From Hydrocurvibacter sp036169815 (GTDB lineage: Bacteria; Campylobacterota; Campylobacteria; Campylobacterales; Sulfurimonadaceae), in contig JAVHOA010000081.1 in the NCBI GenBank assembly GCA_036169815.1, forward strand, positions 1 through 64,000: a stretch of DNA of 64,000 bases, given 5' to 3'. The notes below the pieces were generated by a model. That model saw nothing but the letters and a program-made list of their open reading frames with translations, ran no database searches and had not been told where the DNA came from. Both the position numbers and the translations under genes were made by a program. Shown here piece after piece: positions 17,496-26,350 of the stretch; the stretch's first letter is position 1; the number at the start of each line of letters is the position of its first letter.

Positions 17496-18209
17496 CTAAA
17501 TCCAAATATCATTCTCTAATTCTGTCGCTCTGTTTTGTAAAATAAGGTAGGGTTTGAATTGATTTTTGTACGCTAAACTTTGACAGTCTTTGACGTAATA
17601 TCCTAAATAAATCCATGATTTTTCAAGTGATTTTGCTAAGCTAATTTGCAGCAAAAGTGAATATTTTCCTAAAGATAGCGCACTGTAATTTGGGTCATAG
17701 TAGCAATATATGGAAGAGATGCCATCGTCTAAGATATCAATAAGATCAACACAGATAAGTTTTTCTCGATCATAATATAAAACTTCATATCCAAAATCAT
17801 GATGCCCATGCACAAATGAGTTGTAATACCCTTGCACGTCAGTTTCATTGTAATCCCAGCCTCGGTGGGTGTGCATATGGGCATGGTATGTATTGAATAG
17901 TGAAAGATGTTCATAGCTTACACTTGGCTTTTGTATATGGTGTGTTATATGTGTATTTTTATGGAGCACTCTTTTTTCAGACTTTGAAAAATGATAGTTA
18001 TTGACATCTATTTTAAGGCTTTGACACTCAGTACAATCGCTGCAAATGGGTCTAAAGAACATCTTTCCAAATCTTCTCCAGCCCCGCCGTACAAGAGTTG
18101 TGCAATAGCTCATACTACATTGGGAAAGTATCTTGTAATGGGCAGTTTGCTGCTTTGCTTCAAGATAAGAGCATTTATCTGTAAAAGTGCACTCATTTAA
18201 AAGTTTCAT
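17496..18209 (-). CDS. bpt: aspartate/glutamate leucyltransferase (Bpt family)
   Basis: Bpt transfers leucine from leucyl-tRNA to N-terminal Asp or Glu of proteins and so marks them for ClpAP in the N-degron pathway. The 237-residue product has the family's conserved N-terminal Cys-rich element (Cys in TDKCSYL, then LSQCSMSYC) and the RRFGKMFFRPICSDCTEC segment near residue 46. It has the ATE N- and C-terminal domain order and typical length. It is convergent with fusA, with prfB 43 nt upstream on the same strand. Confidence 0.88.
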   Translation of the reverse strand: MKLLNECTFTDKCSYLEAKQQTAHYKILSQCSMSYCTTLVRRGWRRFGKMFFRPICSDCTECQSLKIDVNNYHFSKSEKRVLHKNTHITHHIQKPSVSYEHLSLFNTYHAHMHTHRGWDYNETDVQGYYNSFVHGHHDFGYEVLYYDREKLICVDLIDILDDGISSIYCYYDPNYSALSLGKYSLLLQISLAKSLEKSWIYLGYYVKDCQSLAYKNQFKPYLILQNRATELENDIWI

Positions 18210-18218
18210 CTTTTTCTC

Positions 18219-18228
18219 TTACATGTAA
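18219..18228. repeat. TTACATGTAA palindrome, intergenic
   Basis: Extended form CTTACATGTAAGC in the 43-nt gap between prfB and bpt, 10 nt before the bpt start on the minus strand. Confidence 0.8.
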
Positions 18229-18252
18229 GCATAGATGAATGAAGAGATGAAC

Positions 18253-19353
18253 TTAATTTGCTTTATTTTGGGCGATCAAAACACCCTCTATCATCGCATC
18301 AATATCACCGTCTAATAGCGCGCTTACATTGGAAAATGCTTCATTACTGCGGGTGTCTTTGACTTGTTGGTATGGCTGTAAAACGTAGGAGCGAATCTGA
18401 TGACCCCAGCCGATTTCACTTTTTTCTATACCAGCTTCTTTGGCTTTTTGCAGTTCAAGCTCATATTCGTACAAACGAGATTTGAGCATCTTCATGGCAG
18501 TTGCTTTATTTTTATGTTGGCTTCTATCATTTTGACATTGAACAACGACGCCAGTCTCAATATGCGTGATACGAATAGCCGATTCTGTTTTATTGACATG
18601 TTGCCCACCAGCTCCAGAAGAGCGGTATGTATCGATACGAATATCTTTATCTTCTATTACGATATTGATATTGTCATCAATCTCAGGTGAGACAACAACA
18701 GCGGTAAATGAGGTGTGGCGTTTGGCATTGGAGTCAAAGGGAGAGATACGCACCAAGCGGTGAATTCCACTTTCAACTTTGAGGTATCCATAGGCATTTT
18801 CACCAGAAATAAGGATAGAAGCATCTTTGATGCCCGCTTCTTCACCGTTTTGGTAATCGAGCGTTTCCACTTTAAATCCATGGCGCTCTGCCCATCTTGT
18901 GTACATACGCAAAAGTATCGATGCCCAATCTTGCGACTCCGTGCCACCAGCTCCGGGATGAATAGAGAGAATTGCATTATTTGCGTCTGTTTCTCCGCTC
19001 AGTAAAACACTAATCTCCATTTGACGCACATAATTTTCAAGGTGGGCAGATTCACTAAAAAGCGTTGCAATAGTTTCATCATCTTTTTCATCTTGTGCCA
19101 TTTCGTAGAGATCTTGCGCATCCATAACAGCCGAAGCTGCATCTTGATATTTTTGAAGTTTTCTTTCAAGTTGTGTTTTTTCTTTTTGAACGACAGCAGC
19201 ATTGGCTGCATCATTCCAAAAACTTTGGTCGTTTTCAAGTGTGTTGATTGCTTGGAGTTTTGCTTGGATTTTAGCAGGTTCGACAACCCCTGCGATATTT
19301 TTCATCTTCAATTGTAAAGTTTTTAAAAGTTCGGTGTATTCGTAATTATCCAT
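18253..19353 (-). CDS. prfB: peptide chain release factor 2
   Basis: RF2 recognises UAA and UGA and triggers peptide release. The 366-residue product has the GGQ motif (SGAGGQHVNKTESA, about residue 249) and the stop-codon recognition tripeptide SPF (RISPFDSNAKR, about residue 203), which distinguishes RF2 from RF1. The reading frame is continuous from ATG, so the autoregulatory programmed +1 frameshift at an early UGA, used in E. coli and many other bacteria, is absent here. It is divergent from panC, with overlapping promoters between them. Confidence 0.96.
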   Translation of the reverse strand: MDNYEYTELLKTLQLKMKNIAGVVEPAKIQAKLQAINTLENDQSFWNDAANAAVVQKEKTQLERKLQKYQDAASAVMDAQDLYEMAQDEKDDETIATLFSESAHLENYVRQMEISVLLSGETDANNAILSIHPGAGGTESQDWASILLRMYTRWAERHGFKVETLDYQNGEEAGIKDASILISGENAYGYLKVESGIHRLVRISPFDSNAKRHTSFTAVVVSPEIDDNINIVIEDKDIRIDTYRSSGAGGQHVNKTESAIRITHIETGVVVQCQNDRSQHKNKATAMKMLKSRLYEYELELQKAKEAGIEKSEIGWGHQIRSYVLQPYQQVKDTRSNEAFSNVSALLDGDIDAMIEGVLIAQNKAN

Positions 19354-19373
19354 GCTTCTATCCAGTCCTATAG

Positions 19374-19389
19374 TATAATTGCGATTATA
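19374..19389. promoter_or_regulatory. divergent promoters for panC (+) and prfB (-)
   Basis: TATAAT at 19374-19379 on the plus strand (context TATAATTGCG) serves panC, whose ATG is at 19408. ATTATA at 19384-19389 is TATAAT on the minus strand (context TATAATCGC) and serves prfB. The two -10 hexamers are 4 nt apart back to back, so RNA polymerase binding at one should exclude the other. Confidence 0.5.
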
Positions 19390-19407
19390 TATTACAGAGG
19401 CTTAAAA

Positions 19408-20229
19408 ATGAGAGTTTTTCAATCCCCACACGAGCTCAAAAAAGAGCTTAGAGGCTACCATACAAGCATTGGATTTGTACCGACAATGGGTGCTTTACAC
19501 AATGGACATCTATCACTGATAAAAAAAGCAAAAGAGGAAAACGAGATTGTGGTTGTTTCAATCTTTGTCAATCCAACGCAGTTTTTAAAGGGTGAAGATC
19601 TTGATAAATATCCACGCAAAGAGCAAGCCGATACCCGCATTTGTGAACTCGCAGGTGTGGATTATCTTTTTTATCCAAACGCACAAGCCATGTATGAAAA
19701 TGATGAAGTCAAACTCTGCGCTCCAGATGTAAGAGGCTATATTTTAGAGGGACAAACACGTCCTGGGCACTTTAGCGGAGTGCTAACGGTTGTGATGAAA
19801 CTTTTAAATATTGTCAATCCAACAAACGCGTATTTTGGAAAAAAAGATGCGCAACAGTTAAAGCTCATCACCCTTATGGCACATCAGATGTTTATGGATG
19901 TAAATATTGTTCCCGTTGAAACTATGCGAGATAATTTAGGGCTTGCTTTGAGCAGTAGAAATGAATACTTAAGCGCAGAGGAGAAGACCCAAGCTCTTAA
20001 AATCCCAGCATCACTCAAAAAAGCGACGAGTTTAGTCGTGGCTGGAGTGTATGAAAGTCAGACTATTATAGATGCAATGCGAGATATTTTACAACCGCTT
20101 GAAGTTTCTTATATTGCCATCGTGAGTCGAGAATTTATCCCTATTCAAATAGTGCAAACAGGCAACTCAATGATTTTGGTTGAGGCCATTGTTGGCAATA
20201 CTCGTTTGCTGGACAATATTTGGCTTTAA
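19408..20229 (+). CDS. panC: pantothenate synthetase
   Basis: PanC is the ATP-dependent ligase joining pantoate and beta-alanine, the last step to vitamin B5. The 273-residue product shows the nucleotide-binding FVPTMGALHNGHLSL (HxGH type) near residue 23, FVNPTQF, YFGKKDAQQ and the SSRNEYLS motif. AGAGG precedes the ATG. Its last 63 nt overlap the 3' end of the converging pbpB gene. Its pathway partner panB lies separately at 53.9 kb. Confidence 0.96.
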   Translation: MRVFQSPHELKKELRGYHTSIGFVPTMGALHNGHLSLIKKAKEENEIVVVSIFVNPTQFLKGEDLDKYPRKEQADTRICELAGVDYLFYPNAQAMYENDEVKLCAPDVRGYILEGQTRPGHFSGVLTVVMKLLNIVNPTNAYFGKKDAQQLKLITLMAHQMFMDVNIVPVETMRDNLGLALSSRNEYLSAEEKTQALKIPASLKKATSLVVAGVYESQTIIDAMRDILQPLEVSYIAIVSREFIPIQIVQTGNSMILVEAIVGNTRLLDNIWL

Positions 20230-21975
20230 GTACCTTTCTTCCACAAGAGTGTCCACAATCTGTTTAAATACAGGCACTGAAGATTGTGCTGCAAAGTGAT
20301 CTCTTCTTGGTTGGATGACGACAACACCAATGGTGTAGCTATGTTTGGCATCATTGACAAACCCTATAAAAGAGGTGTTGTATTTTGAAACGTAATTTCC
20401 CTCTTCGACGATATGCGCTGTTCCTGTTTTGCCACCCACTTCCAAACCAGCAGAGATCGCTTTGGTTCCAGTTCCTTCTAAAACAGTTTTGATTAAAATC
20501 TTTTTCATTCTACTTGCCGTGGTAGGATTGATGACTTGGCGTCCAGCATCGATGGGAATTGGCGTTACTTTGCCATATTTATCAATGAGTGAATCGACTA
20601 ATGTTGGTGTTACTTCTCGACCATTATTATTAAAAGCATTGTAGGCATTGACAAGTTGCATCAAAGTAACTCGCATCCCATATCCATAAGAAGCGGTCGC
20701 TTTATAGATAATATCTGAGAGCTGTGAAGAGTTTGGAATCGAGCCCTCTTTTTCATAGGCAAGGTCAATATTTGTTTTACGAGCAAGCCCAAAGTTGCTC
20801 AATCCCTCGTAAAAATCTACACCTGTGAGTTTTTGTGCGAGTTGTGCCATCCCAATATTTGAAGAAAATACGATGACATCCTCAGCGCTTATCATAGCAA
20901 ACGGGTGTTCATCTGTAATCACTTTTCTCCCCATAAGAAACTTTCCATTATGCCCATTAATCATATCATAAGGATTGATAAGATTTTTTTCCAAAAGAAG
21001 TGAAAAAGTGAGTGGCTTGATAACCGATCCTGGTTCAAAAGCATACTCAGTCGCCCAAGTGTTTAAAGAGGGATAATCCTCTTTTTGTATATTTTGAGGA
21101 AGAAATCTGTTTGAGCTTGCAAGAGAGAGTATCTTGCCATCTTTGGACGAGAGCACAACGCTCATAATATGATCGGCATTAAGATTTGCCTTCATTTTAT
21201 CAAGTATATTTTCAATTTTTACCTGCAGAGTCACGGGAATATTGAGCTTCACGTCAAGCCCATCGGTTTGGGGTTTTGTGTAACTGTCTTTATTGAGAAT
21301 CATATAGTTATTGACATCTCGCGGTGCAAACTGTTTGGCATCCTCTTTGGATGAGAGCTCATCCTCATAGCGTTTTTCTATGCCCTTGACACCACGAATC
21401 TTCGTGTATCCATTCTCTTCAATTTTGTGTGGATAGCCAAGAATAGGAGTAAGAAGCGTGTCATAAGGATAAATCCGAGTTTCACCACTCTCTATAATAT
21501 TGAGCCCTTGCGTTGTGCGAATGTGGGTATTTGGATTTTCAATCTCTTTAAAAACTTTGTATCTTCGCAATTCAAAACCAAGATTTTTAAGATTTTGCGC
21601 TTGTTTGGAGTTGAGGTCATAGCTTAAAACGACGGCACCCTTTGTTTTGCGTAAAAGTGCTGCAACTTTTTGAGGATCAACATCGCTGTAAATGCTATAA
21701 AGCTGTATAAAAAGCTCTTTTTTATCGGGATCGATAAAGTGAGTATTCACGATGGCTTTATAAAGTTTTTGTGTTGTTGCAAGGTGAAAACCATCGGCAC
21801 TGAGAATACTTCCTCGTTTGGCAACAGAGCTTTCAGAGGCATAAAGCGATGGAATATCTCTTGGCCTGATTGCAGTAAAAAGCATAACACTTAAAAAAAT
21901 AAGAAAGCTAAACGAGATGAGAGCAAAAAGAATAAAAGTTTTTTTTGATTTGGTTCTGTAAGAGATATTTTGCAT
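20167..21975 (-). CDS. pbpB: class B penicillin-binding protein (FtsI/PBP2 type)
   Basis: This is a transpeptidase that cross-links septal or cell-wall peptidoglycan. The 602-residue product has one N-terminal signal-anchor helix (residues about 13-35), a PBP dimerisation domain, and the catalytic motifs SVIK (about residue 313, active Ser), SSN (about 371) and KTGT (about 515). It starts 14 nt after fliE and is the last gene of the flgB-flgC-fliE-pbpB operon, the same order as in Campylobacter jejuni. The septal FtsI role is inferred from family and context. Confidence 0.9.
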   Translation of the reverse strand: MQNISYRTKSKKTFILFALISFSFLIFLSVMLFTAIRPRDIPSLYASESSVAKRGSILSADGFHLATTQKLYKAIVNTHFIDPDKKELFIQLYSIYSDVDPQKVAALLRKTKGAVVLSYDLNSKQAQNLKNLGFELRRYKVFKEIENPNTHIRTTQGLNIIESGETRIYPYDTLLTPILGYPHKIEENGYTKIRGVKGIEKRYEDELSSKEDAKQFAPRDVNNYMILNKDSYTKPQTDGLDVKLNIPVTLQVKIENILDKMKANLNADHIMSVVLSSKDGKILSLASSNRFLPQNIQKEDYPSLNTWATEYAFEPGSVIKPLTFSLLLEKNLINPYDMINGHNGKFLMGRKVITDEHPFAMISAEDVIVFSSNIGMAQLAQKLTGVDFYEGLSNFGLARKTNIDLAYEKEGSIPNSSQLSDIIYKATASYGYGMRVTLMQLVNAYNAFNNNGREVTPTLVDSLIDKYGKVTPIPIDAGRQVINPTTASRMKKILIKTVLEGTGTKAISAGLEVGGKTGTAHIVEEGNYVSKYNTSFIGFVNDAKHSYTIGVVVIQPRRDHFAAQSSVPVFKQIVDTLVEERYLKPNIVQQTSIANNGLNQNH

Positions 21976-21989
21976 TAAAAAAAGGTTAC

Positions 21990-22295
21990 TTACATTTGAG
22001 TTCGGCTGATTTGTTGGTAAGCATTTAAAGCTTTACTTCTCACTTCTAACATCAATTTCATACTGATTTCTGCTTTATCGATAGCAAGTGCTGCTTGGTG
22101 CAAATCTTTGACTTGACCCGTTGCGATATCGCTCATCGCTTTTTCACTGCTTACTTGCAGGTCATTGACTTCAGCCATTGCAGATTTAAGCGTCTGTGCA
22201 AAAGCACTGCCAGCACTTGAGGGTTGCACTGTTGTAGATTTATTGTTTAAAAGATCTGCGGTTGAGAGCGCATTAATACTTGGTATTGCCATCAT
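21990..22295 (-). CDS. fliE: flagellar hook-basal body protein FliE
   Basis: FliE joins the MS ring to the proximal rod. The 101-residue product is a small helical, non-cleaved export substrate with the conserved SFAQTLK-like segment and the C-terminal ISMKLMLEVRSKALNAYQQI helix. AAGGAAT precedes two adjacent ATGs (22295 and 22292), and either could be used. It follows flgC by 12 nt in the rod operon. Confidence 0.93.
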   Translation of the reverse strand: MMAIPSINALSTADLLNNKSTTVQPSSAGSAFAQTLKSAMAEVNDLQVSSEKAMSDIATGQVKDLHQAALAIDKAEISMKLMLEVRSKALNAYQQISRTQM

Positions 22296-22307
22296 CTATT
22301 CCTTTGG

Positions 22308-22802
22308 TTACTGTAAAAGAGAAATCGCGCTTGTTGCCATGTTTTTGGCACTTTCAAATGCAGCGACATTGGCTTGGTAAGAGCGAGTAGCTTCTACTAA
22401 ATCGGCCATTTCTATAACAGGATTAATATTTGGATACGCCACATACCCTTTTGAATCAGCATCAGGGCTGGAGGGATCGTACTTCATCAGTGGCTTTGAA
22501 TCATCTCGTGATATTTTATCAACTTTGACGCTCATTATAGCAGGATTCACTTTACGGCCTGCTTGCCCCTCATCAAGAGAATCTTCATATTTGAGTGAAG
22601 ATGTTTGCTTGTTGATAGCATCATTGATAGCATCATTAAAGTTTATCGCTTTAAAGATGACTTGTTTGCGACGGTAGGGTCCGCCCTCTTCGGTGCGCGT
22701 TGTTTGGGCGTTTGCGATATTTGATGAGATAACATCCACCCGAGTTCTTTGCGCAGAAAGTCCATAACCGCTAATATCAAAACTGCTTAAAAAATTACTC
22801 AT
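22308..22802 (-). CDS. flgC: flagellar basal-body rod protein FlgC
   Basis: FlgC is a proximal rod subunit. The 164-residue product has the N-terminal ISGYGLSAQRTRVDVISSNIANAQTTRT segment (flagellar rod motif with SNIANAxT) and the C-terminal VEATRSYQANVAAFESAKNM coiled-coil segment. The YVAYPNINPV motif is visible before the C-terminal helix. It lies 9 nt after flgB. Confidence 0.96.
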   Translation of the reverse strand: MSNFLSSFDISGYGLSAQRTRVDVISSNIANAQTTRTEEGGPYRRKQVIFKAINFNDAINDAINKQTSSLKYEDSLDEGQAGRKVNPAIMSVKVDKISRDDSKPLMKYDPSSPDADSKGYVAYPNINPVIEMADLVEATRSYQANVAAFESAKNMATSAISLLQ

Positions 22803-22811
22803 ACTTTACCC

Positions 22812-23243
22812 TTAGCTTAGTTTCGCTGATGCGTCTATGACGCTTTCATACATCACTTTTTCTTTGCGCATCGCAGCAACGATGGCGTTGTACATTGTTG
22901 AGTTTTTACTCATCTCTGTTGTTTCTACATCAATATCCACGCTATTGCCATCATTTTTTGCCATGTGCCCATCTCTAAAAAACAAAGAAGCCGAAGCGTT
23001 ACTGAGCTGAGGCAGGGCATCAAGATGTTCTCCATCTGTTTTTGCCATACGCAAAACTCCTGAGGGCTCATGAAAAGCCTCTCTTTGTTTTTGTATAAGG
23101 GTTGATGCAAAGCTAACATCGCGAGGTTTGTAAAATGGAGTATCTGCGTTTGCGATATTTGAAGCGATCATATCTTGGCGCATTGAGCGAAAGTTCAGTG
23201 CCTGTTCCATAAGAGAGTGTGCTCTAGAGATCTCAAGACCCAT
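22812..23243 (-). CDS. flgB: flagellar basal-body rod protein FlgB
   Basis: FlgB is a proximal rod subunit. The 143-residue product has the rod signature QDMIASNIANADTPFYKPRDV near residue 22 and an ETTEMSKNSTMYNAIVAAMRK C-terminal helix. It is the first gene of the flgB-flgC-fliE-pbpB operon and lies 40 nt downstream of a consensus sigma-54 promoter, so its expression should depend on RpoN. Confidence 0.96.
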   Translation of the reverse strand: MGLEISRAHSLMEQALNFRSMRQDMIASNIANADTPFYKPRDVSFASTLIQKQREAFHEPSGVLRMAKTDGEHLDALPQLSNASASLFFRDGHMAKNDGNSVDIDVETTEMSKNSTMYNAIVAAMRKEKVMYESVIDASAKLS

Positions 23244-23282
23244 TTTTCAAACCTTTTTTTCAAACTGTTATTTTTTAGTAAA

Positions 23283-23298
23283 GCAATTTTTGTGCCAA
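23283..23298 (-). promoter_or_regulatory. sigma-54 promoter for flgB-flgC-fliE-pbpB
   Basis: On the minus strand the sequence reads TTGGCACAAAAATTGCTT, which is the -24/-12 sigma-54 consensus (TGGCAC, 5 nt, TTGC). The GC element is at about 23283 and the expected transcription start is near 23271, about 28 nt before the flgB ATG. Rod genes in Campylobacter are also RpoN-dependent. Confidence 0.75.
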
Positions 23299-23411
23299 AG
23301 TATCAGTCATAAAACATAATTTTCACTTTAAGATGAGTTTAAGAGGAACTAACCCATAATGTTTCCTAAGGTTGCAGGTGTAACCCAAATTTTTAAACAC
23401 AAGGAGTTCTT

Positions 23412-23876
23412 ATGAAAAGAACTGGTTTTACAATGATCGAATTGATCTTCGTTATCGTTATTTTAGGTATTCTTGCGTCTGTTGCGCTTCCAAAATTGAT
23501 TGGTGTGAAAGATCAAGCGGATGAGGGGCTTGTTAAAGGGTTTGTAGGTACGTTAAACCGTACAGTTGGACCAGCAAAATGGAGTGCTTCGATTGCTAAT
23601 GGCGCGGCTGGTAGTATCACAGCGGCTACGTATAATATCACAGCAACTGATACAGATTTACCGGCAAATTTTACTGCTCTTGACACTTCTAAATGCGAAT
23701 CAGCTACTGCTGCAAACAGCAGTGCTGTTGGTAATTATGCTGCAATATCAACGGATTCAAAATATTGGATAGTTTGTCGCGATGGAAGCAGCACAACGGC
23801 ACCGAGATTTTGGTATACAATGACTGCGCCAACTGCAACAACTCCAGTTTTTCTTGATTCAAAATTAAAGCTTTAA
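23412..23876 (+). CDS. type II/IV secretion pseudopilin
   Basis: This is a prepilin-like protein with the class III signal MKRTG|FTMIELIFVIVILG: a short basic leader, a prepilin peptidase site after Gly5, Glu at mature +5 and a hydrophobic N-terminal helix. The C-terminal 100 residues are Ser/Thr/Ala-rich, with two cysteines about 37 residues apart that could form a disulfide. AAGGAG is 6 nt before the ATG. It could belong to a type II secretion, type IV pilus or DNA-uptake pseudopilus. No assembly ATPase or secretin is in this window. Confidence 0.85.
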   Translation: MKRTGFTMIELIFVIVILGILASVALPKLIGVKDQADEGLVKGFVGTLNRTVGPAKWSASIANGAAGSITAATYNITATDTDLPANFTALDTSKCESATAANSSAVGNYAAISTDSKYWIVCRDGSSTTAPRFWYTMTAPTATTPVFLDSKLKL

Positions 23877-23890
23877 AAGTTTTATTTTTA

Positions 23891-23913
23891 AGTAGCCTCT
23901 TCTTGAGGCTACT
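23891..23913 (+). terminator. hairpin between the two pseudopilin genes
   Basis: AGTAGCCTC-TTCTT-GAGGCTACT forms a perfect 9-bp stem 15 nt after the first pseudopilin stop. The T tract after it is poor (CCATCATTTAAATTTT), so it may only attenuate or stabilise the upstream mRNA, consistent with unequal pilin expression. Confidence 0.55.
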
Positions 23914-23979
23914 CCATCATTTAAATTTTACAAGTCACATTTGTGTGGTTTATAAAATTTAATTTTTTTTGGAGTTGGT

Positions 23980-24450
23980 GTGAATAAAAAAGCGTTCACA
24001 ATGATAGAGCTTATCTTTGTTATTATTATCTTAGGCATTCTTGCCACTGTTGCCATTCCAAAATTTGCGGGAGTTTCTGAACAAGCCATCATCTCTAATG
24101 GTCATTCAGATGTTATGGCGATCCGCACCGCCCTCTCCACAGATAGACAAAAGCGTTTGATGCTGGGTAATAGTAGCTATACAACGCATTTAGACTCACT
24201 CGCCTCAGCCACTTCAGCCGAAGGCGATAAGCTTTTTGATAGCAATGGAACATCTAAAATTCTCTCTTATCCTATTGCGGCAAAAAGTAGCAGTGGCGGT
24301 TGGATGAAGAGCGCTGATGATAATTATACTTACAATGTTTCTGATACACTTGTTGCATTTCAGTACATGAGCGCAACGGGAATATTTGATTGTAATACAA
24401 CCACTGGCAGCTCTAAACAACAGGAATTTTGCAAGAAATTAACACAATGA
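23980..24450 (+). CDS. type II/IV secretion pseudopilin
   Basis: This second prepilin-like protein has 156 residues and the N-terminus MNKKA|FTMIELIFVIIILG. The residue before the cleavage site is Ala instead of Gly, which is tolerated in many Campylobacterota pseudopilins. It uses a GTG start with GGAG 6 nt upstream. The C-terminal region is unlike the first pilin apart from a possible disulfide pair near the end (FDCN...EFCKK), so the two are paralogues in the N-helix only. The priA coding frame opens immediately downstream. Confidence 0.85.
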   Translation: MNKKAFTMIELIFVIIILGILATVAIPKFAGVSEQAIISNGHSDVMAIRTALSTDRQKRLMLGNSSYTTHLDSLASATSAEGDKLFDSNGTSKILSYPIAAKSSSGGWMKSADDNYTYNVSDTLVAFQYMSATGIFDCNTTTGSSKQQEFCKKLTQ

Positions 24451-24457
24451 TTGAAGT

Positions 24458-24463
24458 ATAATT
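24458..24463 (+). promoter_or_regulatory. TATAAT immediately before priA (leaderless promoter candidate)
   Basis: A perfect TATAAT ends 5 nt before ATG 24469. The expected transcription start coincides with the start codon and there is no Shine-Dalgarno sequence, so priA may be translated from a leaderless mRNA. Read-through from the pseudopilins could add a leadered transcript. Confidence 0.45.
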
Positions 24464-24468
24464 CTTTT

Positions 24469-26340
24469 ATGAATTATTACCAAGTTGCTCTTTTAAACTC
24501 TCCACTTTCACCTCTGACCTACCAAAGTGAACTCTCTCTTGAAAATGGCTTACTTGGTGAGGTCGCATTGCAAAATAGAAATGTTACTGCTGTTGTGATT
24601 GCCAAGGTTGAAAAACCTCAATTTGACACAAATTTTCTCTTACATGTAAGCGACTTTTATTTTTCAAAAATGCAAAGTGAGCTTGCCAATTTTCTCTCTT
24701 CTTATTATCTTTGCTCTCTTGGTGAGGCGTTTTCTTTACTTGTACCATTTCAAAAAACGCTTACATGTAAAGAGGTGAGTCACGATTTTCAAGACAATAT
24801 AACCCTTGCACCAAAACAAAACGAGGCTTTAGCATTTATCAATACTAAAGATGTTGCACTACTTTTTGGAGATACGGGAAGCGGCAAAAGTGAAATCTAC
24901 ATGAAGCTTTTTTCACAGATGATCCAAGAGAAAAAAAGAGCGATTTTTTTGATGCCCGAAATCTCCCTGACGCCTCAGATGGAGAGCCGTCTCAGAAACC
25001 ATTTTGGCGAGCGTGTGGTGATGTGGCACTCCAAAATCACAAAAGTGCAAAAGGAGAAAATACTCAAGCGCATTAGAGAAGGAAGTGTCGATATTGTCGC
25101 AGGAGCGAGAAGCGCACTCTTTGTGCCTCTTTGTGATGTTGGGTGTATTGTCGTCGATGAAGAGCATGATGAGAGCTATAAATCTTCAAGTAAACCCCGC
25201 TACAATGCAAGAGATATTGCCATCTATATGGGAAAACTTTTAGGTGCAAAAGTAGTGCTTGGAAGTGCGACTCCCTCACTCACAAGCTATGCAAAATTTC
25301 CATCTTTTCGTCTGCGTGGCGGTTACTTTGAAACAAAAAAAGAGTTTGTCTATCAAGCTTCACTCGAAGCCATCACACCGCTCATTGAAAATGAGATTAT
25401 CAAAACCAAGCAAAAAGGGGAGCAAACCATCCTTTTTATTCCCACACGTGCGAATTTCAAGTATCTACTCTGTTCAAGTTGTGGCGAAAAAATAGAGTGC
25501 CCATTTTGCAGTGTTGGGATGAGTATCCACCAAAAACACAAACTCCTCAAATGCCACTATTGCAATTTTACAACAGCCATTCCTCAAGTGTGCCCAAAGT
25601 GTCATGCGCCTACACTCAAAAGCAGTAGATTGGGAACTGCAGAAGCTGTAAAACATCTGCGTGAAAACGATGCAGCACTAGAAAATAGCAAAGACTCAAA
25701 GAACACCTTACATGTAGAGCAGTTTGACCGCGATGTCATCACCACGCAAAGCAAACTCATCAAAACACTCAAGCGTTTTAACGATAAAGAGATCGATGTG
25801 CTTGTGGGCACGCAGATGCTTAGCAAAGGACACGATTATCACGATGTGACTTTAGCGGTTGTGCTGGGACTTGACAATATGCTCAATATGAGCGATTATC
25901 GAGCCAGAGAAAAAGCGCTTTCCTCACTCGTGCAAATCGCTGGAAGAAGCGGGCGAAAAAAAGAGGCAAAAGTGATTGTGCAAACTTTCAATCAAGAGTT
26001 TTTTCAGAGTTATATAGACGATTATGAGAAGTTTTTAAAAGATGAGCTAGAGTTTCGTCGCGGTGTGTATCCGCCATTTAAAAAGCTCTGCCGTGTAGTT
26101 TTTGCGCATAAAAATGGCATCAAAGCCCAAGATGAGATGCAAAATATGGTTGCGTGTTTGAGGGCTTTTAGCGGTGTAGAGGTGGTTGGATATGGCCCAT
26201 CAGCCATAGAAAAGATAGCAGATAAATACCGATTTATGATTTTGCTTCGTTCAAGTAAAAGCACCGATCTCATCCGCGCACTCCTTACATGTAAGACTCC
26301 CCTAGCGCAGATAGATATGGATCCTATAGAGTTTTCGTAG
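24469..26340 (+). CDS. priA: primosomal protein N' (replication restart helicase)
   Basis: PriA is a 3'-5' superfamily 2 helicase that reloads the replisome at stalled forks. The 623-residue product shows Walker A GDTGSGKSEIY (about residue 137), DEEH, a TPSLTS motif and the cysteine-rich zinc-binding insert with four CxxC pairs (CSSCG, CPFC, CHYC, CPKC) at about residues 345-385. ATG 24469 is used; TTG 24451 is possible. The gene is slightly shorter at its N-terminus than E. coli PriA. It holds three perfect and one near-perfect copies of the TTACATGTAA palindrome. Confidence 0.95.
   Translation: MNYYQVALLNSPLSPLTYQSELSLENGLLGEVALQNRNVTAVVIAKVEKPQFDTNFLLHVSDFYFSKMQSELANFLSSYYLCSLGEAFSLLVPFQKTLTCKEVSHDFQDNITLAPKQNEALAFINTKDVALLFGDTGSGKSEIYMKLFSQMIQEKKRAIFLMPEISLTPQMESRLRNHFGERVVMWHSKITKVQKEKILKRIREGSVDIVAGARSALFVPLCDVGCIVVDEEHDESYKSSSKPRYNARDIAIYMGKLLGAKVVLGSATPSLTSYAKFPSFRLRGGYFETKKEFVYQASLEAITPLIENEIIKTKQKGEQTILFIPTRANFKYLLCSSCGEKIECPFCSVGMSIHQKHKLLKCHYCNFTTAIPQVCPKCHAPTLKSSRLGTAEAVKHLRENDAALENSKDSKNTLHVEQFDRDVITTQSKLIKTLKRFNDKEIDVLVGTQMLSKGHDYHDVTLAVVLGLDNMLNMSDYRAREKALSSLVQIAGRSGRKKEAKVIVQTFNQEFFQSYIDDYEKFLKDELEFRRGVYPPFKKLCRVVFAHKNGIKAQDEMQNMVACLRAFSGVEVVGYGPSAIEKIADKYRFMILLRSSKSTDLIRALLTCKTPLAQIDMDPIEFS
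24640..24649. repeat. TTACATGTAA palindrome in priA
   Basis: 12-mer CTTACATGTAAG, read in frame as Leu-His-Val-Ser. Confidence 0.8.
24761..24770. repeat. TTACATGTAA palindrome in priA
   Basis: Context CGCTTACATGTAAAG, read as Leu-Thr-Cys-Lys. It lies only 121 nt from the previous copy. A one-mismatch copy (TTACATGTAG, read Leu-His-Val-Glu) is at 25708-25717 in the same gene. Confidence 0.8.
26285..26294. repeat. TTACATGTAA palindrome in priA
   Basis: 12-mer CTTACATGTAAG near the 3' end of the gene, read as Leu-Thr-Cys-Lys. Confidence 0.8.
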
Positions 26341-26350
26341 TTTTTTATGC

